A DNA stretch of 36,396 bases, taken from IMG/VR virus record IMGVR_UViG_3300035211_000028, positions 1 through 36,396 of that record. One strand, written 5' to 3'. Made by a program: the position numbers and the translations under genes. Shown here piece by piece: positions 27,594 through 36,279 of this stretch. The number at the start of each line of letters is the position of its first letter. Within the stretch, counting starts at the first letter, position 1. The notes beneath the pieces are model-generated. The model worked only from the letters and a program-made list of their open reading frames with translations. It ran no database searches and was not told where the DNA came from. Source of the DNA: a virus.

Positions 27594-29008
27594 TAGTTTA
27601 CCACCGCCGTTATAACTATATTTAGGCCGTCTGGCTTTGGATTGTCAACGTCATCAATATCTATTGATAATAAATCTCCTGATTGAAGATTGATTATATC
27701 TGGTAAGGTAGCAATAAGATGCTCATAATCTCCAGCATTTGCCGGTATTGATGGGCGATTACCTTGCGTTGTATAAAGTGTATTTTTTATTCCATTTCGA
27801 TAATAGTTAACATCAATTATTGTCTGGCCATCATTGCCAGCTAATTGTCTAACCATGCAAATCCCCTCAATTGTCGAATCGCAAGGAACTAGTCGCAAAC
27901 CGTCCACATCAGAAGCAACTGATAATTGTCCTGCTATGTTAAATTCATAAGTTAATCGCGAACCTGCCGGGATAATCTTGCCTGTTACCCCGGAGCGTGT
28001 TGCGTAAGCGAATGACCGCGCATCTAAAATAGAACCGGAACCCTCAAGTACAATATCATACTGAAATGAATATCTCGAAAAACCTCCATACATTGATATA
28101 TTTGCATTATCTTCAAGTCGAATTCCATAGCCGTTAAAAAACATAACAGCATCAGTAAAATTTATCTTGCCGTATGACTCAACGTGTATCCCGTCAGTAT
28201 TGCCAATGATGATTAGCCTAGTAGCAACATAGTTGCCTAGACCTAAATCCGTTTGTAAAATTCCATCTGTGCAATTCGATATTATAACATTATCCGTAAG
28301 CATAATTTCAAGCGATGGGCTTTCGTATGTTGTATCACTAACTGTTGAAAATCCAAGCGCTGCGTTGGCTGTACCTGTTGATTTTACAGTTAACGCTGCG
28401 TCTGCTGGCGGAGTTCCAGCAGGCCTTATTTCAACTCGCCCATAACGATTTATGCCTTTTATGTTTGTACCTTGCGCCGTTATTGCCGCCGCTACGTCAT
28501 CAGCGTCTGTTTCTGTTCCGGCAAATGTAATTGTATTCGTTATTAAATTATGATCTACAATTAAAGTATCGCCTGCACCGATTGAACCAAACTCACTTTC
28601 GATAATAGTATAACCGCTATTGGCGTTTCTTATAAAAATACCAGCGGCCTGGATATCTCCTGTAAAAATTGTAACGTTAGAAATATATCCAATTCCAATC
28701 GAAATGGTAGGCTTATCTCTATGGCTTGGATCTCCTGTAATTATAGAACCAAGCGGCGCAATTCCAATTATGCCGACATAATCAGGCAACCATACATTTT
28801 CTGCAAATGCCGATGGATGCAGACGTAACATAAATGTATTTGTAAGCGATGGCTGTTCCTCTGCCGGCAGACTTTCGATATAGGCTAAAGCGTCAGCTAT
28901 CGTTTCAAACGATTCCAAATCCTTAGCGCCAGCAGCCTTATAGCCGACAAGTAATTCTCTGCCCCAGCTTGTCGGCGGCGGAACTCGATATATATTGTTA
29001 CGTGCCAT
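27593..29008 (-). CDS. Parallel beta-helix virion protein (putative head fibre or decoration)
   Basis: 471 residues. Repeated short strands with turns such as NVTIFTGDIQAAGIFIRNANSGYTIIESEFG and NVIISNCTDGILQ...LIIIGNTDGIHVESYGKINFTDAVMFFNGYGIRLEDNANISMYGG are typical of a right-handed parallel beta-helix. A separate domain at about 155-225 (TITFAGTETDADDVAAAITAQGTN...NAALGFST) interrupts it. The last 110 residues (SDVDGLRLVPCDSTIEG... onward) form a beta-sandwich, perhaps a trimerisation or binding domain. Located among head genes, it may project from the capsid. Catalytic residues are not obvious. Confidence 0.65.
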   Translation of the reverse strand: MARNNIYRVPPPTSWGRELLVGYKAAGAKDLESFETIADALAYIESLPAEEQPSLTNTFMLRLHPSAFAENVWLPDYVGIIGIAPLGSIITGDPSHRDKPTISIGIGYISNVTIFTGDIQAAGIFIRNANSGYTIIESEFGSIGAGDTLIVDHNLITNTITFAGTETDADDVAAAITAQGTNIKGINRYGRVEIRPAGTPPADAALTVKSTGTANAALGFSTVSDTTYESPSLEIMLTDNVIISNCTDGILQTDLGLGNYVATRLIIIGNTDGIHVESYGKINFTDAVMFFNGYGIRLEDNANISMYGGFSRYSFQYDIVLEGSGSILDARSFAYATRSGVTGKIIPAGSRLTYEFNIAGQLSVASDVDGLRLVPCDSTIEGICMVRQLAGNDGQTIIDVNYYRNGIKNTLYTTQGNRPSIPANAGDYEHLIATLPDIINLQSGDLLSIDIDDVDNPKPDGLNIVITAVVN

Positions 29009-29496
29009 TAGTCAGTATTTTCTAACAAAAAGATTTTTATCTCCGTTGTGGTTCCGGCGCTTGCCTCGGCTTTAACTTGCAAATTACCGTAAGGAATCTT
29101 GCCGTTTGATGTTACGATACATACTTCAGTTGTAGCCAGCGCGTCAACACAACCGATTTGTGATAACGATAATGATGGAGTTTCACCGCCAATAGCTGAT
29201 AAATCCTGTAAGTCGAATTCAGGAGTTACTCCGCTTTCAGGCGATAACAATATTTGCAAATCTCCAAGCGCGGCGTCTTCAGTGTAAATGTACAGTGAAA
29301 ATGGATTGCCGTTTAAAGCATAATCAGGGAATACTGTTACCAGCGTATCAGTCAATCCAGTTGTATTTTGAGTTACGCGCTTGACCGGATCGAATATCGT
29401 ACCGCCCGAAATGACTCGTGGGCCAACTACTGCAGCTGAATAAACGATAGCTGTCAAGGCTACAAATAGTATTATGGTATACAATAACTTTTTCAC
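29008..29496 (-). CDS. Signal-peptide-bearing protein in the structural operon
   Basis: 162 residues starting at GTG 29496 with GGAGG five bases upstream. MKKLLYTIILFVALTAIVYSAAVV is a classical Sec signal peptide with cleavage likely after Ser20-Ala21 or nearby. The rest is a beta-rich domain with two cysteines (CVDALATTEVC), which could form a disulphide outside the cytoplasm. An exported protein directly after the major capsid gene is unusual. It may alter the envelope, or be a virion protein assembled at the membrane. No family is recognised. Confidence 0.65.
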   Translation of the reverse strand: MKKLLYTIILFVALTAIVYSAAVVGPRVISGGTIFDPVKRVTQNTTGLTDTLVTVFPDYALNGNPFSLYIYTEDAALGDLQILLSPESGVTPEFDLQDLSAIGGETPSLSLSQIGCVDALATTEVCIVTSNGKIPYGNLQVKAEASAGTTTEIKIFLLENTD

Positions 29497-29513
29497 GTCT
29501 GCCTCCGTTTATA

Positions 29514-29541
29514 TACAGGGGCGCAATTGAACGCCCCTGTA
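29514..29541. other. Perfect 10-bp hairpin after the major capsid gene
   Basis: TACAGGGGCG (29514-29523) pairs with CGCCCCTGTA (29532-29541) around an eight-base loop, between the capsid stop and the next ribosome binding site. Leftward, no U-run follows, so full termination is unlikely. A partial terminator or an mRNA-stabilising 3' stem that raises capsid yield is plausible. Confidence 0.6.
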
Positions 29542-29561
29542 CCTTTTTGTACTTGCACCGC

Positions 29562-30761
29562 TTATGCGATTATCGCAACGATGCTGGCTTCTTTTTCCTC
29601 ATGCTTAACATCGAATTCGGTGTTAAGGATGAAATCCGTCCGCTTGGCTTTCGCTTCGCGCTCGCGCTCAAGCTGTACTTGGTGGAAGATTCCATACACG
29701 AGATTGTCAGGATGTCCGAGCATCGCTCGACCGCTTGGCATGTTGTTCACTACAACCAGTGGGACGCCCTTGTAAGCCAGGCCGCTCGCCATCGTTGTCT
29801 GTACGCTGTCGCCAAGCGCCGTCCCGCGACCTTTCAACAGATTGCGGTAAGCATTCTCAACTTCCCACGTTACGAAAAAGCGCCACTGGGAAGCCATCCT
29901 GAAATACGCTTTAGGCGTTGCAACGAGCATCGCCTCGAACATATCTTCGGGGTAGGTATCGCCAGCGGGGTTGTAGCTCTGCTGGTCGTAGTCATAAGTG
30001 TACTCAGTTTCTGCCGTCAAGCCAGTGAGTGAAACCTTGCCGCCTCGATAGTCAATCGTTCCAGCAATGCCGCTTGTATCATCCTGAACGATGTTACCAT
30101 TGCCGTCATCATGGGCCTTCTGTGTCGGGCCTGCTACTACAAGCGTCCATGTGCCCGGCTTTATCGGTACGCCCTCTTGACCGTGATCGAGAGTTTGCGT
30201 CGTTTCAAGAGCAGCGGTCGTAAACGAATCCGAAATGTCATCGTTGGTTGAATTCTGGACGCGCCTGTTGGCCGTCTTTAGCCATCCGTCTAGAAGCGCC
30301 AGGTAGTCGTCTGAACTGTCCGTGTCGCCTTTCAGCGCCAACTCTTCCAGGTCAATGCCTGCATGTTCTGAAAACAGGTCAACCAGCGTATTCTCGAAGT
30401 CGCCGCGCTCGATAGCACGCCGCGCCGCCTTGTCGGTCAAGGATACGATACCCTGAATCTCAACTGCATCGAGCTGTACCTTCTCGTCTATCGGAGTCGC
30501 CCAGTCATCGCTATCAAGGGCGCTGCCTTCGGTATTGGGTACACGCATGACGCGACTACCAAAGCCCACACGGTCAATGTCCTGCTTCTGAGCGGTCATT
30601 ATAATCTGTCGGGCTTCCGGCAATATCGAGGTTGAAATTTGCAGCATCCGCACGTATCGGTCAAACTGTGCTGGATTCAACACAATATCCGCTATTGTAG
30701 ATGATGTGGTGATTCCTTTGAACGCCGCGTCAATCTTGTCGAGTAGTTCTTTAATGGTCAT
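29562..30761 (-). CDS. Major capsid protein with inserted domain
   Basis: 399 residues. The start (DIVLNPAQFDRYVRMLQISTSILPEARQIIM), the strand VQLDAVEIQGIVSLTDKAARRAIERGDFENTLVDLFSEHAGIDLEELALKGD and the end (ASGLAYKGVPLVVVNNMP..., LGHPDNLVYGIF) match HK97-fold capsid proteins. Residues about 175-262 are an insertion (PGTWTLVVAG...AHDDGNGNIVQDDTSGIAGTIDYRGGKVSLTGLTAETEYTYDYD) placed in the region where the A-domain loop would lie, and related to the insertion in the tail tube protein. AAGGAGA precedes the ATG. Confidence 0.85.
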   Translation of the reverse strand: MTIKELLDKIDAAFKGITTSSTIADIVLNPAQFDRYVRMLQISTSILPEARQIIMTAQKQDIDRVGFGSRVMRVPNTEGSALDSDDWATPIDEKVQLDAVEIQGIVSLTDKAARRAIERGDFENTLVDLFSEHAGIDLEELALKGDTDSSDDYLALLDGWLKTANRRVQNSTNDDISDSFTTAALETTQTLDHGQEGVPIKPGTWTLVVAGPTQKAHDDGNGNIVQDDTSGIAGTIDYRGGKVSLTGLTAETEYTYDYDQQSYNPAGDTYPEDMFEAMLVATPKAYFRMASQWRFFVTWEVENAYRNLLKGRGTALGDSVQTTMASGLAYKGVPLVVVNNMPSGRAMLGHPDNLVYGIFHQVQLEREREAKAKRTDFILNTEFDVKHEEKEASIVAIIA

Positions 30762-30824
30762 TGTTTCAAGTCTCCTTGTTTGTTTTGTTAATAGTTTACT
30801 AATTCAATTCAAGCCAAGCCTGAA

Positions 30825-32324
30825 TTAAACCCTTATACGTCTGCCTAAACCATCACGCTTAATTTCAGGAATCGTCGATGGAGTTTTATCCTTGTGACCA
30901 TCCTGACCTTCAAGGCCACGAGACTTTGTACTCAGGCGCTTATCAAGATCGGCAATTTTCGCCTTCATCGCCTCGATGTCGTCAGGCTTGTCGTCTTTAT
31001 CCTTGCCGGATTTTTTTTCTGACAGCTCCTGATAAAATTCGAGCTTCTGTTTCAACGTGCCGATTTTATTGTCGCGCTCTTCATCGGGGTCTTGCTCGTA
31101 AAGATCAAGCAATTCCATCTTGACGCCGTTTATTTGCTCAGACAAATCAATGCCTTTATCGGCCTTGTCGTCTTTTTCTGTTTCGGTTCCATCTTCATCT
31201 TTTGCCGCTGTCTCTAATTTTTGCTCAAGCGCCTCGATGCGCTCTTTTAGAGTCGTCTCAGTTTCATCGTCGCCCTTCATCACCTCGGCAATCTCTGCCT
31301 TTACAGCGTCCTTGACGATTTGAGTAATTTCCTCTTTATTCATTTCGATGTCCTCCATTGTTTTTTGGTTTGATTTACCAGTTAGTTTATTCAATCGGGC
31401 TTTCACCCGCGAAAGTAGAGAAGGTTCTTTTGTAGCTTTTATTGCAACCCATTTCGCTTTCCATACTGCCGGATTCTCAACTATCGAGACGGTAGCCACA
31501 AGCCAATCGTCTCCGAGGTCACTTAAAAGCGTTTTGTCTTTTTTAGAGTCCTTGCTTTTTATTGCCTGCGCTTCATCGCGCCGCACTCCTGTTATCGAAA
31601 AGCCCTTGAACTTGCCGCTTAGTATTCCTTCCCAAGTTGAATCATCGTTTATCTTAGCAGACATCATCCAGGTACCTTCCGGCAATATCATATTTTCAAA
31701 GCGCTCCGCCTTGCGTAGTATCCACGATTCGACCGGGACGGCTGTTTGATTGAACGTATGGCCTACATCAACCAGTTGATATTTTTCCATAAATTCAAGC
31801 GCTACTGATTCGATTGTATCTTTGTTTACAACTTCGCCGTCTGCATCCGGTTCGCCGGGAACCAAGACGGGCGCTGTAACGATCCGCTTGGCGTTGTCTT
31901 TCAAAACGAACGGCCCGGCTAATGTGTACTTTGCTGCCCAATCTGGTATTGATTTTTCGGCAGGCCATTGACCTGTAGACTCGTGATGTAACCAAACACA
32001 CAAAGCCTCCGGATTGGTTATTCCGGGCTTACCAGATAGTTCGTCAACGCATCCTTCAAAGTCACCGGCCCACGAATTATAGGTTTCGATTATTCCTTCA
32101 ACTTGCTTGATACTCAAATCGGGATTTTTTAACAACGCTTCAGCAAGTAAAAAATCGTCTTTCGTTTTTAGAGCTTCTAACATAGTGCTCTCCTTATCCT
32201 TTACGCCACTTGGCCATGCGCCTGTAATCTCATAGTGCAACCATGCGCAGAATCCTTCAGGACTTGCCTTATCCTGATTGTCTGCTACGCACTCTTCAAA
32301 ATCAGCATACGGGCCAAATGGCAT
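30825..32324 (-). CDS. XkdF-like prohead protease fused to scaffold-like domain
   Basis: 499 residues. Two similar N-terminal modules (3-37 FGPYADFEECVADN...FCAWLHYEITGAWP and 86-121 AGDFEGCVDE...LCVWLHHESTGQWP) precede an XkdF-type serine protease (about 135-260) with candidate catalytic His189 (DVGHTFN), Glu199 (VESW) and Ser243 (FKGFSITGV). The rest is a highly charged coiled coil (about 320-470) like a scaffolding protein. The protease probably cleaves scaffold and capsid during head maturation. The CV-x-FCAWLHxExTGxWP modules look like a small conserved motif of phage head genes. Confidence 0.8.
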   Translation of the reverse strand: MPFGPYADFEECVADNQDKASPEGFCAWLHYEITGAWPSGVKDKESTMLEALKTKDDFLLAEALLKNPDLSIKQVEGIIETYNSWAGDFEGCVDELSGKPGITNPEALCVWLHHESTGQWPAEKSIPDWAAKYTLAGPFVLKDNAKRIVTAPVLVPGEPDADGEVVNKDTIESVALEFMEKYQLVDVGHTFNQTAVPVESWILRKAERFENMILPEGTWMMSAKINDDSTWEGILSGKFKGFSITGVRRDEAQAIKSKDSKKDKTLLSDLGDDWLVATVSIVENPAVWKAKWVAIKATKEPSLLSRVKARLNKLTGKSNQKTMEDIEMNKEEITQIVKDAVKAEIAEVMKGDDETETTLKERIEALEQKLETAAKDEDGTETEKDDKADKGIDLSEQINGVKMELLDLYEQDPDEERDNKIGTLKQKLEFYQELSEKKSGKDKDDKPDDIEAMKAKIADLDKRLSTKSRGLEGQDGHKDKTPSTIPEIKRDGLGRRIRV

Positions 32325-33100
32325 TAGTTAGACTCCATACTAATCAATTCGCCTTCGCGAAATTGCTCTTTACTTGGCGCTATCATTCCACGAGGCAGTA
32401 TAAACGGCACTACTGAGCAACGACAGTTTATCCATTCATCTATTGCGCCGTTTCTATCGCCTGGGTATTTAAGGCCGTTGCTGAATGTATCACCGACACG
32501 AATAATCTCGCCGTCAATTATGGCATGGCTTTCACGTTCACGCCCATCCATTGTTGTTGACCATTGCTGAAATTGCACGCCTCTGTCTAAGAACTGACCT
32601 TGTGTCGCCAAGCCCTGCGCTGCTTTAACCTCTGTCCGTGCAATGCGGTTTAATTCAAACTTTTTCATATCAGAAAAAACGCCGCGTAAATTTTGGGCAA
32701 TAGGTTTTATTCCAATCCCTTGATTGACGCCCTGTGATATAACTCCCATAACGTCGCCCTTTAATCGCTCAAGCGTTGCTTGACTTGCAGTAAATATATT
32801 ATCTCGCAATAACTGGACTACGTTACGCGGCAATGTTTTAAACTTTTCAATTTCATCTGCTATAGTCGCTGCAAATTGTGGAACCATTTTATTAAACGCC
32901 TGAGTCGCCATTGCCGGATTGCCAACGCTGCCGATAGCGCCAGGAGTTGTAATCTGTGCTTCAATCTCGGCTGCTATTTTATTAAACAAACCTCGGAGTT
33001 TCCTTTCAAGGTTGCGCTCAAGTCGCAACGCTTCGCCTTCAATATCGAGCTTAAAAACAAAGTCGCTTGTAGCTTCAAGCATTTCACTAAGCAGCGTCAT
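32324..33100 (-). CDS. Mu F-like minor head protein (SPP1 gp7 family)
   Basis: 258 residues. The C-terminal half carries the phage_Mu_F pattern: RIARTEVKAAQGLATQGQFLDRGVQFQQWSTTMDGRERESHAIIDGEIIRVGDTFSNGLKYPGDRNGAIDEWINCRCSVVPF, including the conserved R-TE and NCRC motifs. Such proteins bind the portal and act in head morphogenesis or DNA ejection. The first half is helical. It overlaps the portal gene by 14 bases and the protease gene by one. Confidence 0.87.
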   Translation of the reverse strand: MTLLSEMLEATSDFVFKLDIEGEALRLERNLERKLRGLFNKIAAEIEAQITTPGAIGSVGNPAMATQAFNKMVPQFAATIADEIEKFKTLPRNVVQLLRDNIFTASQATLERLKGDVMGVISQGVNQGIGIKPIAQNLRGVFSDMKKFELNRIARTEVKAAQGLATQGQFLDRGVQFQQWSTTMDGRERESHAIIDGEIIRVGDTFSNGLKYPGDRNGAIDEWINCRCSVVPFILPRGMIAPSKEQFREGELISMESN

Positions 33101-34622
33101 CTTGTGCTTTTTCCTTTATAGCGATATTTACTAATCGACTGTGAAGGCTCTTTACTGATTCCATCATTTCGTTTGTAACTTCTGCTTCCGTTTCAATTGG
33201 CGTCCAGTTAACGTAGTGATTGTCCATCGCTGGCTCACCTTCAACTTGCTCTAATCCGAATCGTTGACCAAAATACTTTATTAGTTCATTAGGTGTCATG
33301 GCTCCACGAGCAAATAAAAAGTCGGCTATTTCCTTATCGTGCTTTTCATCGCTTGTATCTAAATCTTCAAACCAGAACTCCCACGAGGTCACACCCAAGC
33401 CTGATTGTAAAATGTCCTTATTAATTATCGTTGCAAATAAATTCTTACTGGGAGTCAAGACAGAATCTTTATAAACGTCTGTCGCATCTTCGGCAACATT
33501 ACCGCCTAACGATCCTGTCTCCGCAATGCCGATTCGATATGGCGGCATTCCATGAGCCACAAGCAACTCGTCTCGATTGTCCTTGCGATAAAGTTTAAAA
33601 CTGGCCTCTTTAATCTCAATAGCTAATGGCTCAAAATGAACTTCCATTTTACCTGATCCACCCTCACCTTCAGGAATTGCAAATATAAAAGGCGCATGTG
33701 GATGTTGTCTAACAATATCAAGTTGAGCTTCTATTTGTTTTATGATCGCATATTGTCCAGTTGTAATATCGTATTCTGGATCATCTTCATCCTTACCATT
33801 TTTATCAACTTTTTTACCTAAATCATAGTCGCCTGTAATGTATATCGCATAACTTGGAATGCCGAATGTTTCAAAAAATGAAAGGTTATAATCTCTTAGC
33901 GCCTGCAATCCAAGCACGGAGCCAAGCGCGGGAATAACTGACGGTAATCCATAATACACTGAACGCGGGTTGTAGTTCTTAATGAATATCAGTTCGTTGC
34001 CGCGCCGGTCTTCTGGCATTGAGCCGGCTTCGTCAAGTTCGCCGGTTTCGTAGTCAATGTCTTTATCAAGGCCAAGGCGCTTAAACCAGCGCTTTTTAAT
34101 TCCAACTATCTGTGCATATTTATCGCCGCTTGAATGTACCCTGATATTATGCGCTGCAAGTTGTTTCAATAAAACTATTTCACCATCCGGCTTGAATCCC
34201 TCTCGCGCCACCTCGATTGTGCAATATCCTACAGCTTCATAATCAACCCAAGCAGCTACAAATAAATCGTCAATACTAGGATGGCCTTCAATGCCAGTCT
34301 CAAATAGATTTAAAATCTTTTCCTTTTCAGCTTGATTGCCTTCTTCTTCATCGCCGCTCGTTGGCGTCAAATCCCATCCAAGCCCGGCAACGTCTTGCGC
34401 CTTAGTATGCACACAACGCGAGTGCCAGGTATTCACTTCAAGTAGTCGAGCTAGCGCTTCAGGATTGTAAAGCGGTTCAACTAAACGATCTACTGTATAA
34501 CTGGCAATAAACCTGTCATCAGGCATTGCCCGGCTATCACTTTTAGTTGCGAATGCTGACAAGGCGTCTCGATGAACTACCTTGCCGCTCTTAGTCGCTA
34601 TGAATATCGGTTCGCGTGACAT
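33087..34622 (-). CDS. Portal protein (PBSX/HK97 family)
   Basis: 511 residues. It forms the dodecameric vertex through which DNA enters. YNPEALARLLEVNTWHSRCVHTKAQDVAGLGWDL (about 52-85) and LLVAHGMPPYRIGIAETGSLGGN (about 358-381) are typical of the PBSX-type portal family, with IVLLKQLAAHNIRVHSSGD between. A charged C-terminus (VKSLHSRLVNIAIKEKAQDDAA) follows. The gene order TerL, small protein, portal, Mu F-like is standard. Confidence 0.9.
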   Translation of the reverse strand: MSREPIFIATKSGKVVHRDALSAFATKSDSRAMPDDRFIASYTVDRLVEPLYNPEALARLLEVNTWHSRCVHTKAQDVAGLGWDLTPTSGDEEEGNQAEKEKILNLFETGIEGHPSIDDLFVAAWVDYEAVGYCTIEVAREGFKPDGEIVLLKQLAAHNIRVHSSGDKYAQIVGIKKRWFKRLGLDKDIDYETGELDEAGSMPEDRRGNELIFIKNYNPRSVYYGLPSVIPALGSVLGLQALRDYNLSFFETFGIPSYAIYITGDYDLGKKVDKNGKDEDDPEYDITTGQYAIIKQIEAQLDIVRQHPHAPFIFAIPEGEGGSGKMEVHFEPLAIEIKEASFKLYRKDNRDELLVAHGMPPYRIGIAETGSLGGNVAEDATDVYKDSVLTPSKNLFATIINKDILQSGLGVTSWEFWFEDLDTSDEKHDKEIADFLFARGAMTPNELIKYFGQRFGLEQVEGEPAMDNHYVNWTPIETEAEVTNEMMESVKSLHSRLVNIAIKEKAQDDAA

Positions 34623-34628
34623 TGTATT

Positions 34629-34880
34629 CTATATCGCTGATTTCTTTTTGCGCGGTTTATATGTTCGCTTCTTTTTAGGCTTTTCTAGTTCTGGCTCTGG
34701 CTTTGGCTTTGATTTCGCTTCGACTTTAGTTGCAACTATACCCGCCTTATTTAAGCAAATCTGATAAGCTGTTATTTCGCTCACGCTTTTTAATTTACTG
34801 ACTAACTTTACAGCTTCGATGAGCACGCATTCAGCTGGCGTTTTATCCGACTTGCCTTTCAATTCGTTCCATGCTTCCAT
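34629..34880 (-). CDS. Small Lys/Pro-rich protein between TerL and portal
   Basis: 83 residues. The first 45 form helices (AECVLIEAVKLVSKLKSVSEITAYQICLNKAGI). The rest is a disordered basic tail (KPKPEPELEKPKKKRTYKPRKKKS). The basic tail could contact DNA at the portal. It begins one base after the TerL stop and ends seven bases before the portal start. Family unknown. Confidence 0.6.
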   Translation of the reverse strand: MEAWNELKGKSDKTPAECVLIEAVKLVSKLKSVSEITAYQICLNKAGIVATKVEAKSKPKPEPELEKPKKKRTYKPRKKKSAI

Positions 34881-34881
34881 T

Positions 34882-36279
34882 TTATAACTCCTTGTTTATT
34901 GTGCCATAAACAAATGGCTGTGGTCGTTTATTGCGTATCAGCATCTCAATCCCATAGCCAAGCATATCAACCGTATCATCATGCGCTGCGCTAGGAAATG
35001 TAACGCATTCATCATATACGATCTGCTGGTCAGGATGAATGCCACCGTTTGAGCCGTGAAGATAAACGCGGCCATTTTCGATATGGACGCCTGCCCGTTC
35101 TGCTCGCCAATGCTTATTTTTTTCGGCAGTCAACGCCTTGATTGGAAAACGTGAGCCGCGCTTCATTGTCTGGGGAACGGCTTGTTGATAGGCTGTTGAT
35201 TCAATTCCAATAGTAGGAGTTAGATTGAATTGCGCTGCTGCTCTATCTGCCACTGCCTCGATGCGTTTTAATGTCGAGGGAAAATCAAGTTGTTCCCGCA
35301 CAACAGAAATGCAATATATATTACCTTGTTGGTCTGAGCCGAATAAACCAATCGCTGTATAGTCTGCTCCTTTTTTCGTGCTGATGGCCAGGTCAACTGC
35401 TATGGCAAGCCGCTGTATTTTCGGCAGCTCATGCCAATAGTTAAACCAATCACCTTTTATAACCGCGTCTTCCGGCGATACGGTGACAAGCTCGAATCCA
35501 CGAGCAAAGGCCATGCTACCAATATCGTCTCGCTTGGCTTTTAGCGCTTCACTATTCCAGCGCTCCGGCCATACCGGATTGAATCCTTGAACTGCAAACT
35601 TTAATTCAGGCCATCCCGTCTGAATCCTAGAGTGAGCTATATCACGCTCATGCCAGGGAGTACAAAGCAGATAAGCCCGGCCTTCAGGTGGTAAGAGATT
35701 CAACCATACGTTATCAATCTTATCTACGTTACGCCGGCGCACCGCTTCGGAGTAAACTACCTCTTCGTCGTCAGGATCATCGAAAAATATAATATCAGCC
35801 CGACCACCTGTAGCCAGCGATTTAATACCGTAGCATTCAAGCGTCCCGTCCGGCGATATGACGTTACGTTTGACAATCAGCTTTGAGTCCGTCCAGATAT
35901 TACCTTTCTTTATGTTAGGAAAAATACTCTGATATAGCGGGGTTTCAATCAAGCGCCGGATAGCGCCGCCTCTGGCAGTGGCGATGTTGTCGCTTGACGA
36001 AACGATCTTGATTCGTTTGTTAGGATTCTTGCCAATCTCCCAGGCTACACGGCCTATCATTTGAGTGGTCTTGCCGTGCTCACGCGGGAACAACACAACG
36101 CCTCGATTGTTGTTAGTTATAAAACGCTGCATCGCCAGGTGGATGTCGCCCTGAATTATCGCTTTATTGTTTTCGTCTGTTATGGCATTTTCAATAAAGG
36201 CGGATGAATCGCGCTGCGATTCGGAGAGGATAAACGCCTCGAGGGTCTGGCGTTCGTCTATGGCGTAATTAGTAGCCAT
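34882..36279 (-). CDS. terL: Terminase large subunit (TerL)
   Basis: 465 residues; the ATPase-nuclease that pumps and cuts DNA. The ATPase has a Walker A-like PREHGKT (65-71) and Walker B IIFFDDPDD (163-171), with the C-motif-like LLCTPWH (204-210). The RNase H-fold nuclease follows with acidic residues in AVDLAIS (Asp296), GIEST (Glu360) and HDDTVDM (Asp434/435). The REHGKT variant is common in phage terminases. ATG 36279 is one base after the TerS stop on the closed circle. Confidence 0.95.
   Translation of the reverse strand: MATNYAIDERQTLEAFILSESQRDSSAFIENAITDENNKAIIQGDIHLAMQRFITNNNRGVVLFPREHGKTTQMIGRVAWEIGKNPNKRIKIVSSSDNIATARGGAIRRLIETPLYQSIFPNIKKGNIWTDSKLIVKRNVISPDGTLECYGIKSLATGGRADIIFFDDPDDEEVVYSEAVRRRNVDKIDNVWLNLLPPEGRAYLLCTPWHERDIAHSRIQTGWPELKFAVQGFNPVWPERWNSEALKAKRDDIGSMAFARGFELVTVSPEDAVIKGDWFNYWHELPKIQRLAIAVDLAISTKKGADYTAIGLFGSDQQGNIYCISVVREQLDFPSTLKRIEAVADRAAAQFNLTPTIGIESTAYQQAVPQTMKRGSRFPIKALTAEKNKHWRAERAGVHIENGRVYLHGSNGGIHPDQQIVYDECVTFPSAAHDDTVDMLGYGIEMLIRNKRPQPFVYGTINKEL

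Noticed and set aside
29547-30032. 161-codon plus-strand frame inside the capsid gene
   Set aside because: It is antisense to a well-supported capsid gene, with no family features and no promoter seen.
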